Shown: positions 35,681 to 45,376, numbered from the stretch's first letter. The stretch: 64,000 nucleotides of DNA from Natrinema gelatinilyticum (GCF_024266705.1 NZ_CP100757.1:992001-1056000); one strand, 5' to 3'. Notes: generated by a model not told the origin, from the sequence alone. A program made the numbers and translations.

Positions 35681-38391
35681 GATTCCCGGTCTAGTAGTTC
35701 AACAATCCCGTTCGTGCCATCGACACGAATCTGCTGACCTGACTGTATTTTCCGGGTTGCATTGCGGACAGAGACGACCGCCGGAATCCCGTATTCGCGT
35801 GCGACAAGGGAACCGTGACTCATCTGCCCACCCACTTCCACGACGATTCCGGCTGCATTCAAAAACAGCGGCGTCCAACCCGGATCGGAAGATGGGGCAA
35901 CGAGAATCTCACCCTTTTCGATCCGCTCTTCACTCGGATCCCGGACAACCCGAGCGACGCCTTCAAAAGTCCCATCTGAAACACCAGTTCCCACCAGTGC
36001 CCCCGCTGGAATGTCTTCGCGTTCACTCTCACCGCTCAGAGCTTCACCATCACTCGTCAGGACCGGCGGTGCATCCATCGAGGCGTGACGTTGAAATTTG
36101 GTGCGACGAGCAGTGACATCGACGTCGATCGATTCGCCATCGAGTACGTCGAAAAGTTCCGCTTTACGAAGGAACCATACATCATCAGGATCGACGAGTT
36201 TCCCTTGCGAGGCCAGCCGTTTGCCAGCGTCACGAAGTACCTCGTGCCATGCCGCGTAGAAGTATGCAACACCGTGTTTTGGATACTCGCGAGTTTGAAT
36301 ACCATCGCGATACGTCCGGATCAGTCGAGTGACGAGGCGTCGACGGAGTGAACCAAAGACCCTGTTGCCTGCTCGTTGCTCAAGCCGTTTTCCTGCCGCC
36401 GCAGCCTCCTGTTCCAATTCTTGGACGCGGTCGCGGTGTTCTCCAACGTCACTCGTCTTGACTGTTGATTGAACAATGGACAGCAATACCGAAGGATCAT
36501 CCCGCCATCGAGGACGGCTGATGTCCATCTCTCCAGTCGCTCGGTGACCGAAGGAATCGAGGAATTCTGCAAGTTCAGAACGGAACGCGTCTCCGCCTTC
36601 CACAGATTCGAGTGCTTCGAGCGGTGCATCACGATTGAGGGCTTCAACGACGGCAGGATACTCTCGCGCTACATCCGCAAGGTCACCGATTCCGAGATTG
36701 ACCTTCGTCAGCATTTCCTGGGGCAAGCCCTTCCCGACAGCGTTGACGTCATTGGGTGCATTGGGGAATTGTCGTTCGAGTTTGCCCTCTGCGGCATTTC
36801 CGGCGATGAGTGAACCCATTGCTGGAAACTGCGTGGCCTCTCTGGGGATATCGAAGACAGCACGAACTTGCCCAGCTGTGTCTTCAGGAGACCGCACCTG
36901 GGAGGCGATGTTCTGCCCCCACGTTTCCCACTTTGCCTGTTCTCGCTCTGGAGACACAGGGCTACCAATGAACGCGCCAACGAATCCCCCAAATACCGTG
37001 ATTAGTTGAGGGATGGAGTCCCGCAGCAGCGTCCATGCCGAACTCGCAACAGTGGGTATTGAAGCAACTCGTTCCAAGAGCGTCCGGTCTTGGTAAAACT
37101 CCTCACCCCGTCGGTCGAGGAGGTCGCCAATAGCGGTCCCCATCTGCTCGTTTGCCTCACCCATTCTCTCAGGAAACCGCTTTCGCAATAGACTGGAGCG
37201 GAGTGGAGGCGATACGTTGAGGTAGATGCGCCCGCCTGCCTCGACCACCCACTGTGTATCGGGGTCAAATCCGTATTCGGTGAACAGCGTTTGAACGTAC
37301 GACTTCCAGACGTCTACCACGAGTGGTGGCATCGCTTCGGCGAACGACTGTCCATGTCCCATGCTGATGTAGACATGGAGACGATCGTCATCTGGAGCGG
37401 GTGAGGGCAGCGGGAACAACGACGTAATCGGTCTGGCCTGCAGGATGATGACCTCGCCGTCTGTTACTGACCACTCGATGTCCTGCGGTCGATCGAAGAG
37501 TAATTCGATCTCTCGTCCGATCTTGACCAGTGCATGCACCTGGTCGTCGGTGAGTACTGGTCTCGATCGTTCGGAGCTCGGAAGTTCGACCGTCTCCGTA
37601 CCCCCGGTGGGGCGGCGGCGAACTGCAATCTGCTGGTCACCGACCTCGTACGTGCGAATATCGCCCGTCCGAGCATCGACTGTGATGCTGTCCGCATTCA
37701 CTTCTCCGGAGACAAGCGCCTCGCCGAGACCGAGACACGCCTCGATGGTGGTGGTGTGGCGGTTCCCCGTCCGTGGGTCGGCAGTGAAGAGCACCCCCGA
37801 GACGTCTGGAGAAACCATCTGCTGAACGACGACTGCAATTGAGATATCCTCCTGTGAGATCCCATTCTTCGCTCGATACGCGATAGCCCGATCAGTGAAC
37901 AGACTCGCCATACAGTCACGGACACGGTCGATGACCGCATCCACTCCCTGTACGTTCAGGAATGTCTCCTGTTGCCCAGCGAACGAGGCATCAGGGAGGT
38001 CCTCGGCCGTCGCACTCGACCGCACTGCGTACGTCTCCGTTGAGGAGGTTCCTTTCTTTTTGAGTATTCCCCTAATGGAATCCCGAACGCCGTCTGGAAA
38101 CACTAGTTCCTGGATCTGCTTCCGCACGGTCGCGCCAACGTCTGCAATCGCTTCTGAATCCGTCGGTTCGAGTTCGGATAGCGAAGCGATCACCTCTCTC
38201 GTCGGTGTATCGATAAGCTGTTGGTATGCGACGGTTGTCACACAGAATCCGTCCGGAATCGGAAACCCCGACGTCGCAAGTCGTGCGAGGTTTGCTCCTT
38301 TACCGCCGACAAGCTCGCTGTCAGTCGCTGCAGGATCGCTCAATGAAATGACGGCCGGATTGTCATATCGCGCTCCTCCGATTTCACTCAT
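35677..38391 (-). CDS. Rifampicin phosphotransferase/PEP-synthase-like protein
   Basis: 904 residues with the three-domain order of RPH enzymes. First is an N-terminal ATP-grasp (SELVGGKGANLARL, AVRSSATAEDLPDASFAGQ, GVLFTADPRTG, QDIEWSV). Next is a long variable substrate domain (about 330-780). Last is a swivelling domain with GGQMSHGSLVAREYGIP, where His859 is the phosphate carrier. RPH transfers the ATP beta-phosphate to rifamycins; PEP synthase acts on pyruvate. The large middle domain and absent PEP-synthase C-terminal barrel favour an RPH-like function, but archaeal RNA polymerase is naturally rifampicin-insensitive, so another hydrophobic substrate is likely. It is overlapped by tetR upstream and the broken paralogue downstream. 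Confidence 0.88.
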   Translation of the reverse strand: MSEIGGARYDNPAVISLSDPAATDSELVGGKGANLARLATSGFPIPDGFCVTTVAYQQLIDTPTREVIASLSELEPTDSEAIADVGATVRKQIQELVFPDGVRDSIRGILKKKGTSSTETYAVRSSATAEDLPDASFAGQQETFLNVQGVDAVIDRVRDCMASLFTDRAIAYRAKNGISQEDISIAVVVQQMVSPDVSGVLFTADPRTGNRHTTTIEACLGLGEALVSGEVNADSITVDARTGDIRTYEVGDQQIAVRRRPTGGTETVELPSSERSRPVLTDDQVHALVKIGREIELLFDRPQDIEWSVTDGEVIILQARPITSLFPLPSPAPDDDRLHVYISMGHGQSFAEAMPPLVVDVWKSYVQTLFTEYGFDPDTQWVVEAGGRIYLNVSPPLRSSLLRKRFPERMGEANEQMGTAIGDLLDRRGEEFYQDRTLLERVASIPTVASSAWTLLRDSIPQLITVFGGFVGAFIGSPVSPEREQAKWETWGQNIASQVRSPEDTAGQVRAVFDIPREATQFPAMGSLIAGNAAEGKLERQFPNAPNDVNAVGKGLPQEMLTKVNLGIGDLADVAREYPAVVEALNRDAPLEALESVEGGDAFRSELAEFLDSFGHRATGEMDISRPRWRDDPSVLLSIVQSTVKTSDVGEHRDRVQELEQEAAAAGKRLEQRAGNRVFGSLRRRLVTRLIRTYRDGIQTREYPKHGVAYFYAAWHEVLRDAGKRLASQGKLVDPDDVWFLRKAELFDVLDGESIDVDVTARRTKFQRHASMDAPPVLTSDGEALSGESEREDIPAGALVGTGVSDGTFEGVARVVRDPSEERIEKGEILVAPSSDPGWTPLFLNAAGIVVEVGGQMSHGSLVAREYGIPAVVSVRNATRKIQSGQQIRVDGTNGIVELLDRES

Positions 38392-39013
38392 TGGAGAACT
38401 CCTCGGAGTCCGGGTCTCGCGTCAACCCGGCTGCGACGGCCTCAATGAGTGTCTCTCGAACCCGAGGATATCGTTCTTCTCCAATGTGGTCTTTTTGTTG
38501 GGCTAGCCGAACGACAGCCCTGATCGTGTGGGCAATCGCTTCTGGGTCCGAGCCATTGACTTTGCCGTCATCGTACCAGCTTTCGATGTACGGAAGGAAG
38601 TGGTCAATCGCACTCGTTCGTTTCTCAGACGCTTCCTCGTCCGGAATCTGTTCGCGTATACGGGGAAGTTCCTGTTCGTCGATGATGACTTGGCGGAATA
38701 TCGCATTGGACTCTATTTCGTTGAGAGACTGTTCGAGTAGTGCTGCGATTGCGGTCTCTGGATCATCATGTGCCTCAAACGATTCCCGCAACAATCGGGG
38801 GATGACTTCTCTGCTCTCTTGTTCTAGGATATCGATGTAGAGCGCTTCTTTTGAGTCAAAGTACTGGTAGAAGGTGCCAGTGCCGATGCCCGCTGGTCCG
38901 GTGAGTTCTGATATCGTTGTCTTGCGGATACCCTGTCGAGTAAACAGTTCTCGACCGGTATCACGGAGCGATTCTCGGACTTGGTCTCGTTTCTCCTCTG
39001 AAAATGAAGGCAT
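38384..39013 (-). CDS. TetR/AcrR-family repressor of the RPH-like operon
   Basis: 209 residues. HTH in ELFTRQGIRKTTISELTG and IGTGTFYQYFDSKEALY at about residues 22-60, then the helical regulatory domain. The gene is the first of the operon, and its stop overlaps the start of the RPH-like gene by 8 bases. A perfect palindrome upstream (39078-39096) is a likely autoregulatory operator. It probably senses the compound that the phosphotransferase modifies. Confidence 0.92.
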   Translation of the reverse strand: MPSFSEEKRDQVRESLRDTGRELFTRQGIRKTTISELTGPAGIGTGTFYQYFDSKEALYIDILEQESREVIPRLLRESFEAHDDPETAIAALLEQSLNEIESNAIFRQVIIDEQELPRIREQIPDEEASEKRTSAIDHFLPYIESWYDDGKVNGSDPEAIAHTIRAVVRLAQQKDHIGEERYPRVRETLIEAVAAGLTRDPDSEEFSNE

Positions 39014-39077
39014 AGTTTGTGGTGAGTTTTGATAGTGCGATCTGCTTCGTGACTACTAGATATGTGCTATCTGAATA

Positions 39078-39096
39078 TTTGAACATTTCGTTCAAA
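39078..39096. promoter_or_regulatory. Candidate TetR operator
   Basis: tttgaac-atttc-gttcaaa is a perfect 7-bp inverted repeat with a 5-bp centre, 65 bases upstream of the tetR ATG. It overlaps an A/T-rich TATA-like stretch (caaatatt on the minus strand), so binding would block transcription factor B/TBP. A second small inverted repeat (agata-tgtgc-tatct) lies at 39058-39072. The rest of 39014-39407 holds only a possible coding scrap near 39189-39305 that I cannot identify. Confidence 0.55.
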
Positions 39097-39407
39097 CACT
39101 CATTACCGGGTTTCTCCGCTGGGAAGATTCTGGTACAGTAATGCTGACAGTCCATCTTTCTGTCTCGGGCTAGTTCGCTTCCTCCCATCGAACGAAGAGG
39201 CTTCATCGTCCTCTTAGAGGCCGCGAGTAAGCGTTCGTTCGCGCAGTATGAGGGCACGCTGATCGAACTCTATGCCTGCACTGGAAACATCCGGCACGTG
39301 CTGTGACGACGAATACGTCGCGTCGGGAAGCGACCCTCCAGCTCACCAAATTTTCCCGACCCCGAGCACTCAGCTTACGACACTCGCCGCCCTACTTCTC
39401 CTTCGAA

Positions 39408-40424
39408 ATGTCGACGACTACCACCGAACGAACGACTAGGACCGACACGAGAATGAAAGCCGTAGCGGCCAGAGAGTACGGTGGCCCGGAGGTCCTCCAA
39501 CTCTGCTCAGCGCCGAAACCCACCCCGGAGCACGACGAGGTCCTGATTCGCGTCCGCACGTCCACCGTCGGCCCGGCCAACTCGGCCATGCGCGAGGGAC
39601 GACCGTTCCCCGTCCGCTTCTTCAGCGGCCTCCGACGACCTACGTCCATCCCGGGCGATGCGTTCGCCGGGGAGATCGCGGCCGTCGGCAGGGACGTCAC
39701 GCGTTTCGCCGTCGGCGACCGGGTGTTCGGGACGACCGCCCCCGAGTCGGGCGCACACGCCGAGTACGTCTGCGTCCCTGAGGACGGCACGCTCGAACTG
39801 ACACCCGCGGGCGTGAGCAACGCCGAGGCTGCCGCCGTCGCCGACAACGGCCTCACGGCGGTGCTGTTCCTCCGGGACGTGGCCGACCTCCAGCCTGGCC
39901 AGTCCATCCTCGTCAACGGCGCCTCGGGCGGCATCGGGACGTTCGCCGTCCAACTCGCCACCCACGCCGGCGCCGAGGTCACCGGCGTCTGCAGCACCAG
40001 GAACGTCGACCTCGTGCGGTCGCTCGGCGCCGACGCGGTCGTCGACTACACGACCACCGACGTCGCCGGGACGGGCGAGACGTACGACGTGATCTTCGAC
40101 GCCGTGGGCAAGGGGTCGTTCGCGCAGTTCGAAAACGCGCTGAACCCAGATGGGCTGTATATGACGACCGTCCCTTCGGTAGGGATCCTTCTCTACATGG
40201 CCTGGACGAGGCTGGTCGGCGACAGGCGGGCCGTCTTCGCGGCCACGGGGATGAAGCCGGCGGGCGTGCGGAAAAAATACCTCGGAGAGCTAAGAGAGCT
40301 CCTCGACTCCGGGATGATCCGCTCGGTGATCGGGCGGCGGTACCCGGTAGCGGAGATCGTCGAGGCGTACCGCTACGTCGACACCGGGCACAAGCGCGGG
40401 ACTGCCGTGGTTACGATCGATTGA
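39408..40424 (+). CDS. Zinc-independent MDR oxidoreductase (quinone reductase-like)
   Basis: Medium-chain dehydrogenase/reductase of about 338 residues. MKAVAAREYGGPEVLQL is the usual beginning, GDAFAGEIAAVGRDVTRFAVGD is the catalytic-domain loop, and LVNGASGGIGTFAVQLA is the NADPH-binding motif. The cysteines of a structural zinc are missing, and so is the GHE active-site motif of zinc alcohol dehydrogenases. It therefore groups with quinone oxidoreductases that reduce quinones or enones using NADPH. The frame opens at 39303, but ATG 39408 or 39453 is likelier, as the upstream residues are Arg/Ser-rich. GC is high compared with the genes around it. Confidence 0.88.
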   Translation: MSTTTTERTTRTDTRMKAVAAREYGGPEVLQLCSAPKPTPEHDEVLIRVRTSTVGPANSAMREGRPFPVRFFSGLRRPTSIPGDAFAGEIAAVGRDVTRFAVGDRVFGTTAPESGAHAEYVCVPEDGTLELTPAGVSNAEAAAVADNGLTAVLFLRDVADLQPGQSILVNGASGGIGTFAVQLATHAGAEVTGVCSTRNVDLVRSLGADAVVDYTTTDVAGTGETYDVIFDAVGKGSFAQFENALNPDGLYMTTVPSVGILLYMAWTRLVGDRRAVFAATGMKPAGVRKKYLGELRELLDSGMIRSVIGRRYPVAEIVEAYRYVDTGHKRGTAVVTID

Positions 40425-41164
40425 CTGGCCAAACCTCAGATGAGTCGAGACCACCGAACGCAGCGTAGGAGACATCGAGGACTCCACCGGAACAGATCGA
40501 GACGACCGCCAGCTCGCTTGTACCCCGTCGAGGGGAAGAGAAGTTCGCAGTGGGAGTTCACCTCGGGGAGACATCCAGTTCGCCGAGACGAAGAGTCACC
40601 GAGGACAGAGATGAGAAGTCTCTCAGGGGTTTTCAGCCACCGAGTTGAAGACGCTGTTCGGTTCGAAGAGTTCCCGAACGACGTCATTGGTTGCAAACCG
40701 GTAACCGCTGCAGGCTCGTGTTCAGCACCTCCTCGATGACCCCAGTCTCAAGGAGCAGCTACGAACCGAATCTTCCCGACACGTGGTATCAGGAGGCCAG
40801 ACAGCCGTCTCCATCACGCCGGACGCTTCTTGAGGAGGTGAATGCCGCGCTGTATGCAGCATTTTGCTTGAATAATATCCCTGATCGGAGATATCAACAG
40901 GTATGGAGGAATATCCCTGCCTTCAGCAGTCCAGGTTCGCACTCGATCTTCGGAACACCTACTATGACATCCTCGGTTTAGGTTGCTCGACACAACTTCG
41001 TCGGAGTCTGCTGGATATGCTCTTTCTCTTTTTCGCTCGCGTCGACGGCTTCCCGTCTCTTGGCGGCGGGATGGATCTTGGGGCACAAATCTGGCTCTGG
41101 TTTGTTGGTAACTCACGCTACATCGCTAATTAACTGGGGATAATTTGTGAGGTACTGAGGTTCT
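40425..41164. other. 740-bp stretch without a recognisable gene
   Basis: Several short frames cross it on both strands, but none has acidic haloarchaeal composition or known motifs. A Phe/Leu-rich scrap near 41010-41110 could be debris of a membrane protein. No repeats or element ends were seen. Confidence 0.45.
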
Positions 41165-42849
41165 ATGTTCGATGAAGCTAGAGTACGTGGTGTGACTTGG
41201 CATATCAGACTCAACGACGAGACCTACGAACAAGCCCACGAGAACTTCGAGTGGCGGTTCCCAGACGGGTACAATCTCGCTTGGGATTTGCTCCAAAAAC
41301 ACGATGACCCAGAGAGTACTGCGTTGCACCAAGCGTACCCCGACGGACGACGTGAGAGTTACAGCTTCCGCGACCTGGACAACTTGTCGAACCAAGTCGC
41401 CAATGCGCTCGAAGAGCGCGGCATAGAGCGTGGTGATCGCGTTGCGATTGTCGTCCCACAAAAGCCCGCGAACCCGCTGACCCATCTTGCGTGTTGGAAA
41501 CTGGGAGCGATTTCGCTGCCGCTTTCGGTGCTCTTTGGACCCGATGCACTCCGATATCGCCTCCGGGATAGTGGGGCAAACGTCGTTGTCGCGGACGGAT
41601 CGATGCTCGATACCGTTCGCGACGTACGCGAGGACTGCCCGGAATTAGAACACGTCGTCGCCGTTGACGCCGACGACCCCAGCGACGACGTCGAAAGGTT
41701 CGACGAGATGTACGCCGGTCATGCTACCGACTTCGATATCGTCGACACCGACGAGGAGACGCCGGCAATCATCATCTACACGAGCGGATCAACCGGCCCG
41801 CCGAAGGGCGTCCTGCACGGGCACGGCCTCTGGGCTGGCCACTGTCCAGCCTTTTATATGTACTTCGAGCGCGATGTCTTCGAATCGGTGTACTGGACAC
41901 CGGCCGACTGGGCGTGGATCGGCGCGCTTGGGGATGTTCTCTTCCCCGCGTGGCACTACGGGCAACCGGTTGTAAGCTATTCAATGGGCGGGTTCGACGT
42001 CGAAACGGCTTACGAGTTGTGCGAGGAGTTCGACGTAACTGATGCATTTCTCCCACCGACCGCAATTCGGATGCTAATGACTGTTGACGACCCTACTGAG
42101 CAGTACGACCTCGCACTCAACACTATTTGTTCGGGCGGCGAGCCGTTGACGCCCGAGATTCTTGACTGGGCCGACGAACAACTGGAAGGCGTCGTCGTCA
42201 ACGAACTCTACGGCCAGACGGAAGCCAACCTCCTCGTGACCAACTGCCGTGAGTGGTTCCCAGCACAAGCCAGTAGCATGGGTAAGCCGGTGCCCGGTCA
42301 CGAGGTGGCCATCGTGGACCAAGAGACCGGCGAGCGACTCGATGACGGCGAGGTGGGATGATCGCTGTCGCACGTGGCGATGACCCGGTTCTCTTCCAGG
42401 AGTATTGGAACGAGCCCGAGAAGACCGAAACTGCGAGCGTCGAAGGCCCCGAGGGGACCGTCTGGCACCTTACCGACGATCTGGGGTATCGGGATGCAGA
42501 GGGCTACTTCTGGTTCAAATCACGCGACGACGACGTCATCATCACAGCTGGGTATCGCGTCGGTCCGGGCGAAGTCGAGAGCGCCATTCTTGAACACCCG
42601 ACCGTCGAACAGGTTGCTGTCATCGGGGTCCCAGACGAGACACGCGGGGAAATCATCAAAGCATTTGTCAAACCCATTGATGGCACCACCGACGACGAGA
42701 CACTTCGTGCGGAGATTCAGAATCTCGTCAGTGACCAGCTAGCCAAATACGAGTACCCTCGCGAAATCGAGTTCATTGACGAACTCCCGACGACCACCAC
42801 CGGCAAGATTCAGCGCCGAAAGCTGCGCGATCGAGAAGCCGAGGAGTGA
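41165..42849 (+). pseudogene. AMP-forming acyl-CoA synthetase, broken by a one-base frameshift
   Basis: The first frame (41165-42361) holds the ANL-family N domain, with the ATP-binding motif YTSGSTGPPKGVLHGH near residue 200 and ELYGQTEANLLVTNC near 350. The second frame (42358-42849) continues as MIAVARGDDPVLFQEYW, GDLGYRD-type motif LTDDLGYRDAEGYFW, the hinge, and the C-terminal Lys loop TTTGKIQRRKLR. The break is at gaggtgggatgatc, where one missing G (GGG ATG becomes GGA TGA) explains everything. The family activates acetate or medium-chain fatty acids to acyl-CoA via acyl-AMP. All motifs are otherwise present, so the mutation is recent, or a sequencing error. Confidence 0.85.
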
Positions 42850-43050
42850 ACCCACTCCGAGTCTAGTGTAGCTTCAACCATGAACGGGTGAGTACATCAT
42901 CCGACGAGCAAACTGCCAGTTCCACCTCATTTTTCTGAAGCCCTGCAAGATACACAGCGCGTATCGGTCAGAGATGGTCTGCTGATAACGGAGTTCTGAA
43001 TCAGTAAGTACAGAGGATTCACTTACCGACTAATTCCCGGTGGGAACTCG

Positions 43051-43266
43051 CTACAAAAGACGGTCTGAAATCACGATGCCAAGATACCCCCCGATAACCA
43101 TCACCAGAAACGGGGTAATTGCATCGGTGATTGTCTCAACCCCGAACAGATTCAGTAGACCCACAAGGTCTACCGAGATTGCAAGCGTGGCAATCACGAC
43201 TAATGCTACGAGTAGTCGGGGTTGAATCAGGGAGAAACTATCAGATTCGGGGCTTTCGGTGGCCAT
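43051..43266 (-). CDS. Small two-helix membrane protein
   Basis: 71 residues. A short acidic N terminus (MATESPESDSF) is followed by two hydrophobic helices, LLVALVVIATLAISVDLVGLL and ITPFLVMVIGGYLGIVI, separated by a polar turn. It probably sits in the cytoplasmic membrane. No known domain. It resembles in design the 69-residue protein at 43614-43823 on the same strand but is not an obvious duplicate. Confidence 0.7.
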   Translation of the reverse strand: MATESPESDSFSLIQPRLLVALVVIATLAISVDLVGLLNLFGVETITDAITPFLVMVIGGYLGIVISDRLL

Positions 43267-43397
43267 TGATTCTGCTTATACGCTTGTTCAGATATACGTT
43301 CAGCTGACCAGGAGAGCCATACGAAAGCACACCTGCTTATCGCCTGTTCCAAAGCTCAAGACGTGGAAGGAACAATAGCCGCTTGCTGACTACATCC

Positions 43398-43463
43398 TCT
43401 GTATCTTGCACGCGCTTTCTGCCAGCTACTGGATAGGTTGAGCGAGGCGTGCAAGATACAGGG
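43398..43463. repeat. Hairpin of the TGCAAGATACAG repeat family
   Basis: ctgtatcttgcacgc and gcgtgcaagatacag are perfect 15-bp inverted arms around about 34 bases. Related single or paired arms lie at 42942, 43962-44020, 52575 and 53703. This hairpin is the main content of the 43267-43613 gap. Confidence 0.7.
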
Positions 43464-43613
43464 CGCGAATGCAGCACGGGAAACACTCGCACATCGGGTG
43501 CCTCGCTTCAGTACAGCCGGAGGAAGTACAGTACGTTCGCTTACCACTCGGCTCCATCGGAAGCGGGGCAGAAGTTCCGAACAACGGTACGGTGGCGATG
43601 TCCCTGTCGCAAG

Positions 43614-43823
43614 TCAGTAACGCCACGAAAGTATGAAGAAAGAGAGGACGGTGAGGGCGACCGTCGTCAGCCATACTGCCTCGATCTCCGATCTAACCAA
43701 ATGCGTGAAGAACAGCGAGCCGATAAGAAAGCCAAAGGGTGCAACCACGATCGGAATAGACATTGCAACGACCGGATCGATGTCTGAGAGCCGGCCATCG
43801 AGACGGCCCTTGCTGACGCTCAT
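43614..43823 (-). CDS. Small two-helix membrane protein
   Basis: 69 residues from the ATG at 43823 (MSVSKGRLDGRLSDIDPV). Two hydrophobic helices follow, VVAMSIPIVVAPFGFLIGSL and AVWLTTVALTVLSFFIL, with RSEIE between. A longer frame opens at 43889, but its added residues are Arg/Asp-rich and unlikely. No family is recognised; a membrane location is predicted. Confidence 0.65.
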   Translation of the reverse strand: MSVSKGRLDGRLSDIDPVVAMSIPIVVAPFGFLIGSLFFTHLVRSEIEAVWLTTVALTVLSFFILSWRY

Positions 43824-43961
43824 ACCACTTGAGTCGTTCAGGCGATACAACAATCTTCGGTCTCCGTCCCGGGCGCACTGACCGTTCAAGACGCCGAGTA
43901 CGGTCTAGGGTGGTCTGGGACGATCAAGCCCGAATTCTATTGAGTTGAGTGCTGCATATAC

Positions 43962-44020
43962 ACTCTGTATCTCGCACGGGTCTCCTGACAGTTCCTCGGT
44001 AGTTCGTCGAGACGCTGCAA
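43962..44020. repeat. Second hairpin of the TGCAAGATACAG family
   Basis: Imperfect arms ctgtatctcgcacg and gctgcaagatacacag enclose about 35 bases. It lies just before the IS110 element and may mark its left edge or an older insertion. Confidence 0.5.
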
Positions 44021-44052
44021 GATACACAGAATCCATGAAAATCCCGCATCTA

Positions 44053-44224
44053 AGTCCCTGAAGCGTGAACAAGTTACAGGGACTGGCTGAGACCGTAATT
44101 CGCGCGGTGCATCAAGCACGTCACACAGAATGGTCCGAGCCCGTGATAAGACGCGGAATCTTGTGCCATCAAGCACGTATAGGAGGATCTCTTGTTCACG
44201 CATCAGTCCCAACGGAGGCGTCCT
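44053..44224 (+). ncRNA. Candidate bridge RNA of the IS110 element
   Basis: The non-coding leader of the transposase. AGTCCCTG (44053-44060) pairs with CAGGGACT (44077-44084). The bases in that loop, gcgtgaacaag (44063-44073), pair perfectly with cttgttcacgc at 44191-44201. A catcaagcacgt motif is repeated near 44110 and 44170. IS110-group elements are known to encode in this position a structured bridge RNA that specifies target and donor DNA. The layout fits, but the RNA itself is inferred. Confidence 0.5.
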
Positions 44225-45217
44225 ATGTACCTCGGAATAGACACGCACACACGATACTCGCAAGTTGCCGTCGTGGACGACGACGGCAACTTGCAAGACG
44301 AGATTCGCTTGCCAAACGATCGTCTTGACGAACTCGCCGAACAGTACGCCGGTGGCGAAGCTGCGATCGAAGCATCTGGTCACTACCGCCCGGTGTACGA
44401 GATGCTCGACGAGCATCTCGACGTTACACTCGTTAACCCATCAAAAAACAGGGTCATCGCCGATGCGACGGTCAAGACCGATCGCATCGACGCTAAACGA
44501 CTCGCGCACATGCTTCGGGCGGATATGCTCGCTGAGAGCTACATCCCGTCGGACGAGATCCGCACGTTGCGGGATCTCGTCCGAACGAGGAAGGCGCTGG
44601 TCGAAGAACGGACAGCAGAGAAAAACCGCGTTAGAGCCGTCCTCAAGCGCACCGACAACGCCTACGACAGCGAGTTGTTCGGCCCAACTGGGCGAGAGTT
44701 CCTCGCGGAACTCTCGCTCAGTGAGGCTGATCGAACGATCGTTGAGGCACACCTCTCCGTGATCAATGAGTACGACGCGCAGATTGAGAAGCTCGAAGAA
44801 AAAATCGAGCAGAAGACACTGGAATCGCCAGCAGCCCAGCGGCTGCTGTCGATTCCGGGTGTTGGACAGTCCACGGCTGCGTTAATCGTTGCAGAAATCG
44901 GTGAGATTGATCGGTTTGACCGGCAGGAAGAACTGGTGAGTTACGCTGGACTCGATCCAATGGTTCACCAGTCCAGCGATATGGAAGTCCATGGAAGCAT
45001 CAGCAAAGAGGGCTCAGCGCCACTGCGCTGGGCCCTCGTCCAGTGTGCTCATGTATCCGTCCGGTACGACGATTACCTCGGCAACTTTTACACACGGTTG
45101 AAACGGCGGAAAAACCACCAGATAGCGATTGTTGCAACAGCTCGGAAGATGCTGGTCTCCATCTTCCACATGCTGAAGCGACAGGAATCGTACGATCCAC
45201 CGGAGGTGAGTGCCTGA
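44225..45217 (+). CDS. IS110-family recombinase (transposase)
   Basis: 330 residues from ATG 44225. The RuvC-like DEDD domain is seen in MYLGIDTHTRYSQVAV (Asp5), AAIEASGHY, and VKTDRIDAKRLAHML. The C-terminal Transposase_20 domain is seen in LLSIPGVGQSTAALIVAEIG and includes the catalytic-Ser region. The frame opens at 44192, but the later ATG matches the family start. The enzyme recombines element ends with a target using a bridge RNA. A strong hairpin follows the stop. No inverted repeats are expected for this family, so element borders cannot be drawn exactly. The frame is intact and probably active. Confidence 0.92.
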   Translation: MYLGIDTHTRYSQVAVVDDDGNLQDEIRLPNDRLDELAEQYAGGEAAIEASGHYRPVYEMLDEHLDVTLVNPSKNRVIADATVKTDRIDAKRLAHMLRADMLAESYIPSDEIRTLRDLVRTRKALVEERTAEKNRVRAVLKRTDNAYDSELFGPTGREFLAELSLSEADRTIVEAHLSVINEYDAQIEKLEEKIEQKTLESPAAQRLLSIPGVGQSTAALIVAEIGEIDRFDRQEELVSYAGLDPMVHQSSDMEVHGSISKEGSAPLRWALVQCAHVSVRYDDYLGNFYTRLKRRKNHQIAIVATARKMLVSIFHMLKRQESYDPPEVSA

Positions 45218-45241
45218 GCGACGGTTCACGTCGCTCAGGCA
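45211..45241 (+). terminator. Strong hairpin at the end of the IS110 transposase
   Basis: tgcctgagcgac and gtcgctcaggca are perfect 12-bp arms around a 7-base loop; the stop codon lies in the left arm. No T-run follows. It could be a terminator, an RNA stabiliser or part of the element's right end. Confidence 0.5.
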
Positions 45242-45347
45242 CGGCTTGCTTTCGTCCGCACAGCTACCGCTACCGCAACAAGAATTCCCCCGCCTGCCGG
45301 GAGGTTCTTTCTCTGAAGTGGCCGCCGTCAGGTGATTTCGCAGCTGT

Positions 45348-45376
45348 GTTTGGGTGAGCTAGCAGTTCACCCAAAC
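45348..45376. other. Hairpin in the 45242-45645 gap
   Basis: gtttgggtga and tcacccaaac are perfect 10-bp arms around a 9-base loop, followed by aattattgtc. It may be a terminator or element end. The remainder of this 400-bp gap holds no gene I can support. Confidence 0.4.
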
